Assembly (NCBI RefSeq): GCF_900167085.1
Contig: NZ_FUXA01000005.1
Span: 124,001 to 188,000, forward strand
DNA: 64,000 nt
Direction of reading: 5' to 3'
Origin: Eubacterium ruminantium
Lineage (GTDB): Bacteria > Bacillota > Clostridia > Lachnospirales > Lachnospiraceae
Shown here: positions 1-6,774 of the stretch, piece by piece
How the letters are laid out: every line of letters begins with the position of its first letter
Numbering within the stretch: position 1 is the first letter of the stretch
Notes under the pieces: model-generated
Database searches by the model: none
What the model saw: the letters and a program-made list of their open reading frames with translations, nothing else
Told to the model about the DNA's origin: nothing
Position numbers and translations under genes: made by a program

Positions 1-2
1 TG

Positions 3-125
3 GTGAATACTAATAATGTTAAAAGAGAGATGGCTTTACAATTTCAAAGATCATTTGACGGGATTGATGAAGAGACAGCCAGAAAAATCATAGAAATGCT
101 TAATTCAGGGGGTGACATAGAATAA
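3..125 (+). CDS. 3' end of an unidentified gene (partial)
   Basis: The reading frame is open from the window edge and stops with TAA at 123-125, giving about 40 residues that end in an acidic helix-like tail. Its stop overlaps the ATG of the next gene (TAATG), so the two are translationally coupled. Because the partner is an ImmA/IrrE-type metallopeptidase, this is plausibly the C-terminus of the matching XRE-type repressor, but too little is visible to identify it. Confidence 0.5.
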   Translation: MNTNNVKREMALQFQRSFDGIDEETARKIIEMLNSGGDIE

Positions 126-649
126 TGGACTACAAAACTAAAAAAATGAGTAGAAAAACTGCCAGAATGCTAGCGGGAATACTTCGTAAAATTTTTGAGG
201 TAGATCCGGGCGGAGCGTTTCCTATTCTTGATGTTTTAGAAAAAATACCAGACAAGTTTGAAAATTCAAACTATGAAGTGGTTGATGATGACAAATTGGA
301 TATTAATAATCCGGCAAGGTGTTTTCAGAATGCTGCAGGAGGTTTTACTATTCAAATAAAGGAATCGGTATATGACGGCGCATATAGATATTATACCGGA
401 GCATATAGAGATCATATAACTCATGAATTGTGTCATGTTTTCTTGTTTAGTATTGGGTATACCCCTGTTATGGATAGAAGCTTTAATGATAATGAACTCA
501 AGGCATATGAAAGTGTTGAATGGCAAGCTAAAGCGGTCTGTGGCGAAGTAATGATGCCATATGAAGAGACAAAAGGGATGATTCCATATGAAATTATGGC
601 AAAATATGGTGTTTCGTCAGCGCAGGCTAAATATAGACAGAAATACTAG
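125..649 (+). CDS. ImmA/IrrE-family metallopeptidase
   Basis: This is a 174-residue cytoplasmic protein with the zinc motif HELCH at residues 100-104 and a downstream EWQAKAVCGEVMMP segment (about 132-145). That segment matches the third-ligand helix of ImmA/IrrE proteins. Family members cleave or inactivate a cognate XRE-type repressor, switching on mobile-element or stress genes. The start overlaps the stop of the preceding reading frame, typical of the repressor-protease pair. A structured non-coding stretch with direct repeats follows and could hold the target operator. The family call is firm; the target is inferred. Confidence 0.82.
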   Translation: MDYKTKKMSRKTARMLAGILRKIFEVDPGGAFPILDVLEKIPDKFENSNYEVVDDDKLDINNPARCFQNAAGGFTIQIKESVYDGAYRYYTGAYRDHITHELCHVFLFSIGYTPVMDRSFNDNELKAYESVEWQAKAVCGEVMMPYEETKGMIPYEIMAKYGVSSAQAKYRQKY

Positions 650-686
650 GAGGTGGTTAATTTGATTGTTAATAATAAAAAAGAAT

Positions 687-726
687 AAGCACTGAAATGA
701 TTGTTGGAGCAATCAGTTCGGTGCTT
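687..726 (+). terminator. Stem-loop after the metallopeptidase gene
   Basis: Two 17-base arms (687-703 and 710-726) pair at 15 of 17 positions around a six-base loop. There is no clear T-tract, so it may terminate weakly or act as an mRNA 3' structure. Confidence 0.5.
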
Positions 727-728
727 AT

Positions 729-756
729 CTCCGAATACTTCTATTCGTAATAGCAT
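729..756 (+). repeat. 28-bp direct repeat, copy 1
   Basis: The sequence starts CTCCGAATACTTCTATTCG and matches 869-896 at 26 of 28 positions. It lies in the 354-bp gap between the metallopeptidase and the DUF4417 gene. A repeated site here may be an operator. Confidence 0.6.
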
Positions 757-868
757 TTATTATTTTAAAGGTATTTGGAGATAAATGTCAATACTTATAT
801 TTATTTTGACATAGCTTATTTTTTGTTCGGAATGGAAATAAGTATTGAATGATAAAACTGTTAACTGT

Positions 869-896
869 CTCCGGATACTTCTATACGTAATAGCAT
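869..896 (+). repeat. 28-bp direct repeat, copy 2
   Basis: This is the second copy of the repeat at 729-756, 140 bp downstream, with two substitutions. A short CTCCGGAGATT sequence at 910-920 resembles its left end. No coding sequence is visible in 650-1003. Confidence 0.6.
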
Positions 897-1003
897 ACTC
901 ATAGTCAGTCTCCGGAGATTACCTCAGGATGTTAAAGTCTTGTTGTAAAAGAAAGAAGGAATAATCATGTGTTATTCAATTATACCTATAAAGGAGATTT
1001 ATT

Positions 1004-1663
1004 ATGAGAATAAGAAAAACTATTTTTGATGATGGATTCCAAGCTTACCTTACCGAAGGTGCAACGATTGTTGGTGATGCCGGAATTCCGATGTTGATGA
1101 AACTTGATAATGTTCAAATACCGAAAGATATGATTCCTTTTGGAAAAGTGAATGTATGTAATGATAAAAGAAAATACGTTCATTTTTATCAGCATGATAA
1201 GGAGTTTTCACGTGTCTTAACAGCTACAACTCGATACTTAGATGTATTGAAATTATATGATGGTGTTATAACACCAGATTGCACTATGATGATTGGTCAA
1301 TCACCGTGCTTGCAGCAGGCTAACACTTTCATGAACAGGGCGGTTGGCTTTTATTTTCAGAAGAATGGAATACCTGTGATTCCAAATATTAGATGGAGTG
1401 ATGAATCAAGCTTTGATTATTGCTTTTTAGGCGTTCATCAGGGGTCTATTGTATCGGTCAGTACACATGGATGTATTTCTACTAAAGAACAGAAGAGAAT
1501 GTTCAAAGTAGGAGTAGAAGCTATGTTAGATAATATTAACCCAAGTGCTGTTTTGGTGCATGGTTATATGCCTGATGAAATCTTTGGAGAATTCATCGAC
1601 CAAGTCAAGTTTTATAGATATGCAAGTGAATTTGAACGCACTCATAGGAAAGAAGGTGCGTGA
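1004..1663 (+). CDS. DUF4417 domain protein
   Basis: This 219-residue protein has the pattern I recognise for DUF4417: a central IPVIPNIRWSDESSFDYCF segment followed by VSVSTHGC and a C-terminal AVLVHGYMP. The family is common on phages and conjugative elements and its biochemical role is unknown to me. A clear ribosome site (AAAGGAGA) precedes the ATG. The stop TGA overlaps the next start (TGATG), so at least two genes form an operon. Two near-identical 28-bp repeats lie upstream and may control it. Confidence 0.7.
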   Translation: MRIRKTIFDDGFQAYLTEGATIVGDAGIPMLMKLDNVQIPKDMIPFGKVNVCNDKRKYVHFYQHDKEFSRVLTATTRYLDVLKLYDGVITPDCTMMIGQSPCLQQANTFMNRAVGFYFQKNGIPVIPNIRWSDESSFDYCFLGVHQGSIVSVSTHGCISTKEQKRMFKVGVEAMLDNINPSAVLVHGYMPDEIFGEFIDQVKFYRYASEFERTHRKEGA

Positions 1664-2058
1664 TGGGTACTTGTTATAAAGGTGGTGCAGACCATTATCA
1701 TAGTATAACTGAAAATCTTGACTCTATGCGCAAGGAATATAAATATCATAATGGTCTGTTTGGTGAGCCAGGACAAAGCAAAAATAAGTCTATAAGAAAT
1801 ATAGTTTCTGATGACCCAGCTAAAACTGCTCAAGAATTCTATGATAATCTTGCGCACGGCGGAATTGAGACAGAATTATTGTATAAGGACGGGAGTATTA
1901 AGGGTTATCAGACAACTATGGAGGATGGAACCATAATAAATTGGAGGATAGTATCATCTTCGGCAGATAAATCACCGGCGGTTGATATTGATGTCCAATT
2001 TAGCAACGATCACGGAGACTTAGTAACTCAAAAAATACATTTTGTCAGTGAGAGGTAA
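1663..2058 (+). CDS. Small protein, possible polymorphic-toxin-like domain
   Basis: About 131 residues, starting at the ATG that overlaps the previous stop; a GTG three bases earlier is possible but less likely. I do not recognise a named family with confidence. The middle (SIRNIVSDDPAKTAQEFYD) and the C-terminal strand-rich part ending in QKIHFVSER resemble tails found on phage minor-head and polymorphic-toxin proteins. It has no signal peptide or membrane segment. The coupled downstream gene of unknown function could be its immunity partner, but this is inference from arrangement only. Confidence 0.4.
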   Translation: MGTCYKGGADHYHSITENLDSMRKEYKYHNGLFGEPGQSKNKSIRNIVSDDPAKTAQEFYDNLAHGGIETELLYKDGSIKGYQTTMEDGTIINWRIVSSSADKSPAVDIDVQFSNDHGDLVTQKIHFVSER

Positions 2059-2062
2059 AACT

Positions 2063-2614
2063 ATGAAGAATATAGATATAAAGTTAAAGGAAAATGAGAT
2101 TTACAAATTAAAGCAACTAGTAGGGACAAAACTTGTGGCGTTTTATCACGATCCTTTCGTTTTTACAAATACATCTTCACAAGCTGTAAAGATTCAGACA
2201 GATACGGAGAATTTATATTTGTACAGCTTTACAGAACCTTATGACTATTATGGGACTGAGGAAGATGTTGCTGTATGGTCTGTAGAAGATACAGAATATC
2301 CTTTGATTTCAAAAAAGTCCTTCATTGATGCACCAGTAAATGAAACAGTCAAAAAGATTATCATAGTTAATGAAAATCAGAGGTTGTATGAGAATAACGA
2401 AATGTTATATGATGTCTGGCTTACACGTGGAATTATATTTGACTTCGGAAATCATCAAGTCTCATTCGAGAAAGCTGTATGGTTTTCAGAAGATATTATT
2501 GTAAGGAAAGGTTATGAGTTGATCAAAGAATTCAGTCCGGTAAGTAGATTTATTGATAGCGATTGGGAAGAAGGCCTAGTTGCTGAATGCGAAAGGACAG
2601 AAATAGTTTTGTAA
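2063..2614 (+). CDS. Hypothetical protein of the DUF4417 operon
   Basis: This is a 183-residue soluble acidic protein of unknown family. The ATG at 2063 is preferred over the upstream in-frame codons because GAGAGG at 2050-2055 lies seven bases before it, inside the end of the preceding gene. The sequence is mixed alpha/beta with many aromatic residues, compatible with a SUKH-like or other immunity fold, but no diagnostic motif is visible. It ends the operon and is followed by a stem-loop. Confidence 0.55.
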   Translation: MKNIDIKLKENEIYKLKQLVGTKLVAFYHDPFVFTNTSSQAVKIQTDTENLYLYSFTEPYDYYGTEEDVAVWSVEDTEYPLISKKSFIDAPVNETVKKIIIVNENQRLYENNEMLYDVWLTRGIIFDFGNHQVSFEKAVWFSEDIIVRKGYELIKEFSPVSRFIDSDWEEGLVAECERTEIVL

Positions 2615-2642
2615 TTATAATTGAATATTACAGAAACAAAAA

Positions 2643-2676
2643 GGGGAGTCTGAATTGATCAGGCTCCCTTGGTTGT
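2643..2676 (+). terminator. Probable terminator of the DUF4417 operon
   Basis: GGGAGTCTGA (2644-2653) pairs at 9 of 10 positions with TCAGGCTCCC (2659-2668), followed by a T-rich but interrupted tail. Confidence 0.6.
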
Positions 2677-2688
2677 TATATTAGATTA

Positions 2689-2870
2689 TCATAATGGGCT
2701 ATGCTTATATGGTTCTTTAGTTAAATCCAGATCATAGGTTCGTAGCTGAGCATAGAAAGTTTTCTCGAACATGTCAATATCAAAGTCGTTTTTGTTCGGT
2801 GTATTAATAAACTCATTTAATTTGTCTATATCTGAACATATAACCATTAATGGAGAGTGCCGTAGGATAT
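2689..2870 (-). pseudogene. 3' remnant of an unidentified minus-strand gene
   Basis: Reading leftward from about 2870 to the stop at 2689, the frame encodes a protein-like stretch (VICSDIDKLNEFINTPNK, then an acidic DIDMFEKTFYAQLRT part). Upstream of the junction the same frame only gives low-complexity shadow of the relaxase remnant. It therefore looks like the C-terminus of a gene cut off by a rearrangement at about 2865, exactly where the relaxase frame opens on the other strand. Confidence 0.35.
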
Positions 2871-3726
2871 AGGAAAGAATGATCTTAAGCATCAGAAGAT
2901 ATTTACAAATAATCTTTGTAAAGATCGAGGATTGAATGTAGCCGCTAAGGGAAAACATTTTGACGGATCCGAGATGGAGCCCGGCGAGATCACTGCCTGG
3001 AGTAAAAAAAAATATAAGGTGCTTACAAATACCGAAAGAAATAGCTATATGATTGATTGTGCCCAAGCGATAGTAGAGACCATTCCTGAATGTAATAATT
3101 CAGATGAATTCTTCGAGAGGATGCGATACAGAGGATGGGATGTTTCATGGAATGTAAGCAGGACTCATATTATATTTCGTAGCATAAAGGGAGTACTTTT
3201 TAGCGATATTAACCTTGCCGGGACGTTTTGTATAAATGTTGGATTGGAGGACTTGCTATATGAACTTGAGAGAGCGATTAACGGCTACTACACCGGACAC
3301 AGAACAACAGAAGATATTATCATCCGAGACGCCGAAAAGCTCATCACCTTCGTCACCGAACTGCTCTTCAGCACACTCCAGTCCGTTATTCTCAATGATG
3401 GATATGGACAAAGAAATACAGCGGCTCCGGAAAGAACTTCAGGAAAAAGAAGCTCTGTTGCAAGAGATGAAAGAGCTAGATTCGATGCATTCCTCGCAAA
3501 TATTAATGCTAAAGCAAGAACTCGAGGAGAATGTTCAGAGCTCTCTTTCGGAAATACAATTGATGCAGTCAACGCTAGCCGAAATGACCGCAGAATTAGC
3601 AGCAGAAAAGCAGCAGAAGTATCAGATCGAGATACAGAATCAAAAGCGCGTGGAAGAGAACGACGATCTGAGAAATCAGAATGGTATGAAGACGCAGGCA
3701 GAGATGGATGGGATCTTGGACTATGA
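2866..3726 (+). pseudogene. 5'-truncated relaxase (mobilization nuclease) remnant
   Basis: The frame opens at a TAG just before 2866 and reads DIGKNDLKHQKIFTNNLC, then KGKHFDGSEMEPGEITAW. This resembles the middle/C-terminal portion of MobA/VirD2-type relaxases of Clostridia. A later RYRGWDVSWNVSRTHIIF strand pair and the following helix also fit. The N-terminal catalytic domain with its tyrosine and histidine triad is absent, and no start with a ribosome site exists, so the gene is dead. The last 467 bases overlap the next gene in another frame. There the relaxase frame becomes Arg/Ser-rich and non-conserved in character. Confidence 0.6.
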
Positions 3727-4096
3727 TAACCGGTTAAGAGAGTACTGCTCGGAACTTGAAGCTCAAAATGCTGATTTCCGGGAGAAGATCAACTGGTCAC
3801 TGGTATCAGAGATTGAACAAAAGAAACTGTATAACGAGGAACTGGTATATAGATATAAGAATGATGCGGATGATGCCTCGAGAAGGGCTCTACAAGCAAT
3901 GGAAGAGGCCGGACATGTTCGGATATATGCTGATAATGAAATGGCTGGTTTGAGAAAGGAACTGAAACGGTCTGAACATAAGGCGGTGAGATTCTATTTT
4001 TATATTGGGGTTCTTATTATTGCGGAGTTGTTAAATCAGTTATCATTTTGGAATAGAATCTGGTCTGTTATTACTGAATTATTTTGTTTTTTTTGA
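3260..4096 (+). CDS. Coiled-coil protein with C-terminal membrane anchor (mobilization-associated)
   Basis: About 278 residues. The ATG at 3260 has GGAGG at 3246-3250 in front, inside the relaxase remnant. The N-terminal 50 residues are Ser/Pro/Thr-rich. Residues from about 55 to 245 are a long heptad-like, Glu/Gln/Lys/Leu-rich coiled coil, and a hydrophobic segment (FYFYIGVLIIAELLNQL) near the end should anchor it in the membrane. Out-of-frame overlap with a relaxase gene is the arrangement of mobA/mobB in ColE1-type plasmids, so a MobB-like accessory role is inferred. It has outlived its relaxase and may no longer function. Confidence 0.55.
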   Translation: MNLRERLTATTPDTEQQKILSSETPKSSSPSSPNCSSAHSSPLFSMMDMDKEIQRLRKELQEKEALLQEMKELDSMHSSQILMLKQELEENVQSSLSEIQLMQSTLAEMTAELAAEKQQKYQIEIQNQKRVEENDDLRNQNGMKTQAEMDGILDYDNRLREYCSELEAQNADFREKINWSLVSEIEQKKLYNEELVYRYKNDADDASRRALQAMEEAGHVRIYADNEMAGLRKELKRSEHKAVRFYFYIGVLIIAELLNQLSFWNRIWSVITELFCFF

Positions 4097-4115
4097 TTCG
4101 TTGATTCAAAATACA

Positions 4116-4164
4116 CGTTTATTCAGCGGAAATGATGTAAAAAACTGCTTGACCGCTGAATAAA
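4116..4164 (+). repeat. 12-bp inverted repeat before the ATPase gene
   Basis: TTTATTCAGCGG (4118-4129) is exactly inverted as CCGCTGAATAAA (4153-4164), 20 bases before the ATG at 4185. The core CGTTTATTCAGCG (4116-4128) recurs just after the gene at 5624-5636. It could be an autoregulatory operator or an attenuator-like hairpin. Confidence 0.6.
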
Positions 4165-4184
4165 AGAGGTTTATTATCGTTCTT

Positions 4185-5612
4185 ATGATAGGAAGAAAAA
4201 AAGAAATTGAACAATTAAATAGGCTATATAACAGTAAAAAGTCAGAATTAGTTGCTATATACGGTCGACGTCGTGTCGGAAAAACTTATCTCATAGATGA
4301 GACATTTGAAGGGAGGATTACCTTTAGACATGCCGGGCTGTCGCCAGTAGAAATAAAGACCGGATTATTAAAGGCTCAGTTAAAGAATTTCTATAATTCC
4401 TTATTGGATCAAGGGATGAAAAAGAGTAAAATGCCTGGTGATTGGCTTGATGCTTTTTTTATGCTTGAACAGTTCTTAAAGGAACGAGATGACGGAAGTA
4501 GACAGGTAGTTTTTTTGGATGAATTACCATGGTTAGATACACAAAGGTCTGGCTTTCTTACAGCGTTTGAATCGTTTTGGAATAACTGGGCGTGCCATCG
4601 CAAAAACATTATGGTTATTGTTACCGGTAGTGCAAGTTCATGGATACTTGATAACCTGATAAATAATCATGGTGGATTATATAACAGAGTAACATATGAG
4701 ATTAAACTATCTCCATTTACGCTTAATGAATGTGAGGAGTTCTTTGAAAGCATCGGTGTCAATCTTACAAGATATGATATTACACAAAGTTATATGATAT
4801 TCGGTGGTATTCCATATTATTTGGGTTATTTTGAAAAGGGAAAAAGCCTTTCGCAAATGGTAGACCAAATAATGTTCTCTAAAGAGGCGGTTTTAAGGAA
4901 TGAGTATGATAGATTATTCATTTCAGCGTTTAGCAATCCGGAAACTATGAAAAAAATAGTTAATTTTCTTTCAACTAAGAATTCCGGATATACTCGTGCA
5001 GAGATATGTAAGGGCATAAATGTATCTGATGGGGGAACTCTTACTACCAATCTTGAAGCTCTAATAGCAAGTGACTATATTGTTAAATATTATCCATTTG
5101 GCTTGAGCAGAAGGACAGAGTATTATAAGCTTGTTGATCCTTTTTGTCTGTTTTGTTCGAATTTTAAAAGTGTTATAGGTGGAAAAAAAGAAAACTTCTG
5201 GAGTCGTAGTCTATCTGCGCAGAATGTTGTTGTGTGGCGTGGGTTTGCGTTTGAAAGGGTATGCTTTTCTCATATTAAACAAATAAAATCAGCGTTGGAG
5301 ATTGGCGGCGTGCTTTCATCAGAGTCAGCGTGGTCTTATCGTGAGAAAGGTGAATCTGGTTCACAGATAGATATGCTTATAGATCGTGATGATAATGTGA
5401 TTAATATGTGTGAAATCAAATTCTCTGGGGACGATTTCGAAGTAGATCTAAGCTGTTATAAGGATGTGTTAAAGAAACAGGAAGCACTAACAAAACTTAT
5501 ATCTCCCAAAACTGCTATTCATAATACACTTATTACTACTTTTGGATTAAAAGAGAATAAGCATAGTGGTGTGTTTTCGAATGTTATTACATTAGATGAT
5601 TTGTTTAAATAA
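4185..5612 (+). CDS. Archaeal-type ATPase with DUF234/PD-(D/E)xK-like C-terminus
   Basis: This 475-residue protein begins with a P-loop ATPase domain: Walker A GRRRVGKT at residues 27-34 and Walker B VVFLDELPW near 110, followed by a sensor-like IVTGSASSWI. A winged-helix-like middle (YTRAEICKGINVSDGG) precedes a C-terminal domain with GSQIDMLIDRDDNVINMCEIKF, matching the D...ExK core of restriction-like nucleases found in DUF234 proteins. The family is widespread on mobile DNA and its function is unsettled; defence or toxin roles have been suggested. It stands alone between copies of a CGTTTATTCAGCG repeat. Confidence 0.8.
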   Translation: MIGRKKEIEQLNRLYNSKKSELVAIYGRRRVGKTYLIDETFEGRITFRHAGLSPVEIKTGLLKAQLKNFYNSLLDQGMKKSKMPGDWLDAFFMLEQFLKERDDGSRQVVFLDELPWLDTQRSGFLTAFESFWNNWACHRKNIMVIVTGSASSWILDNLINNHGGLYNRVTYEIKLSPFTLNECEEFFESIGVNLTRYDITQSYMIFGGIPYYLGYFEKGKSLSQMVDQIMFSKEAVLRNEYDRLFISAFSNPETMKKIVNFLSTKNSGYTRAEICKGINVSDGGTLTTNLEALIASDYIVKYYPFGLSRRTEYYKLVDPFCLFCSNFKSVIGGKKENFWSRSLSAQNVVVWRGFAFERVCFSHIKQIKSALEIGGVLSSESAWSYREKGESGSQIDMLIDRDDNVINMCEIKFSGDDFEVDLSCYKDVLKKQEALTKLISPKTAIHNTLITTFGLKENKHSGVFSNVITLDDLFK

Positions 5613-5623
5613 TACTATATGTG

Positions 5624-5636
5624 CGTTTATTCAGCG
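5624..5636 (+). repeat. Repeat copy after the ATPase gene
   Basis: CGTTTATTCAGCG is identical to 4116-4128. The gene is therefore bracketed by direct copies about 1.5 kb apart. Confidence 0.6.
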
Positions 5637-5757
5637 CTGAAAGCGATTTTTGACACTGATTAGCTAAATAAAACGTTATTATACCGTATATTCTTCTTAA
5701 CAGTTCTAAAAAATGAATACTGAATGATCAGAGGCATATCAAGAAGAGGTGAAGAGT

Positions 5758-6144
5758 ATGGAATTAACAAGCGTAGGATTTTATAAAGAAATGCCTCATG
5801 GAGGAGATTCTAAATTATCAATTTTGGACTTCGTCAACAAAACAAAAGGCAGTACTGATAAGATTGTCAGATATTTAAATGATGGTAAAGCTCTGATAAT
5901 TAGCCCGGGTTTAGTTGATGATGTAATTGATAGCAGTAAAGGAACGGCAGGGACACCTACAGTTTATACAGATGGAAAATGGATATGGCCAGGAGATTTA
6001 GCATATTATGTTAAGAATTATCATTTGGAATTGCCTCAGGAATTCTTAGATTATATGCAAGAAAAGAATTGGACTATTGATTTTTCTCTGGATGATATTG
6101 ATTTTGATTCAGTGAAGATTGATGGTCACCATGTTGAAATGTGA
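5758..6144 (+). CDS. Hypothetical protein
   Basis: This 128-residue soluble protein belongs to no family I recognise. The ATG at 5758 is chosen because AGAGGTG at 5743-5749 is correctly spaced; the GTG at 5749 sits inside that ribosome site. It has a compact alpha/beta composition with a WIWPGDLAYYVKNYHLELP segment and an acidic C-terminus (FSLDDIDFDS). It is monocistronic as far as can be seen. Its position among mobile-element remnants and its acidic tail would fit a small immunity-type protein, but nothing proves that. Confidence 0.55.
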   Translation: MELTSVGFYKEMPHGGDSKLSILDFVNKTKGSTDKIVRYLNDGKALIISPGLVDDVIDSSKGTAGTPTVYTDGKWIWPGDLAYYVKNYHLELPQEFLDYMQEKNWTIDFSLDDIDFDSVKIDGHHVEM

Positions 6145-6336
6145 TTTAGACAGTGGTTGCATAATGAATATGGGAAGTTTATTGTGAACTGATGTCTATA
6201 AAATGTCACTAAAAAGTCAGAAAAAGCAAAATATAGCATGGAATATATGGATTTTATATACCATATAAGTGGTTTATGAATCTCATGAAATACTAAATAT
6301 TGATGGTATTAAAGAGCTTCTGTAACAAGCCATGCA

Positions 6337-6398
6337 CCACGAAAAAGGGATACACGGATGAATGCTTGCATTCATATCCGCGTATCCCTTTTTCGTGG
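6337..6398. repeat. Large palindrome (about 29-bp arms)
   Basis: The arm starting CCACGAAAAAGGGATAC at 6337 is inverted to end GTATCCCTTTTTCGTGG at 6398 around a TT centre, with a few mismatches and one bulge. It would fold into a long hairpin. It is immediately followed by a second palindrome at 6420-6448. It is probably a REP/MITE-like extragenic element. Confidence 0.65.
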
Positions 6399-6419
6399 TA
6401 TACGGCGCCTACGGCGACG

Positions 6420-6448
6420 GTTCTTGATGCGCTTTGCGCGTCAAGAAC
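6420..6448. repeat. Second palindrome, GC-rich
   Basis: GTTCTTGATGCGC, then TTT, then GCGCGTCAAGAAC forms a 13-bp stem with one mismatch. The preceding bases (6403-6419, GGCGCCTACGGCGACGG) are much more GC-rich than the surroundings, pointing to a repetitive element inserted here. Confidence 0.55.
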
Positions 6449-6615
6449 AGAGCATGCATATATTCCTTTTGTCTCAAGCTGGAAGTATTATGATCCTGAT
6501 GAGGATCCTGACGGACCTGAGCTTAAACAGATTCCTAAACATGTTCGTGTCTATGAAACTTCAGACCGCATATCGATGATGCACTTGAGTGGGCAGCGAA
6601 GCTTGGAAATTAAAA
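6440..6615 (+). pseudogene. Decayed coding fragment
   Basis: Frames here give short protein-like segments (YIPFVSSWKYYDPDEDPDG; VRVYETSDR), then after a one-base shift DDALEWAAKLGN and a stop at about 6615. No start or ribosome site is visible. I read it as the frame-shifted 3' scrap of an unknown gene truncated by the palindromic element. The rest of 6145-6771 shows no gene. Confidence 0.3.
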
Positions 6616-6636
6616 TAATATAGTTTCATTTTTTAT

Positions 6637-6678
6637 CCCTTCGCAGAGATATGATCAGTCTCTGCGAAGGGTTTTTTT
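6637..6678 (+). terminator. Strong intrinsic terminator
   Basis: CCCTTCGCAGAGA (6637-6649) pairs perfectly with TCTCTGCGAAGGG (6659-6671), followed by seven T (6672-6678). It isolates the downstream radical SAM cluster from upstream transcription. Confidence 0.85.
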
Positions 6679-6689
6679 CGTGGTTGAGT

Positions 6690-6719
6690 TTCGTAACAAA
6701 TATACCCTGCTTCGTAACA
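6690..6719 (+). promoter_or_regulatory. TTCGTAACA tandem sites before the radical SAM gene
   Basis: TTCGTAACA occurs at 6690-6698 and 6711-6719, 21 bp apart (two helical turns), in the short promoter region between a terminator and the cluster. The spacing suggests a dimeric regulator site. No convincing -35/-10 pair could be fixed. Confidence 0.35.
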
Positions 6720-6774
6720 TATTTCTTGATTGTGCAATCTGACACAGATACATTGAATATGTTGAATGTAATTG

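Noticed and set aside
729-920. Repeats as a CRISPR array
   Set aside because: Only two full copies 140 bp apart with no regular spacers and no cas genes.
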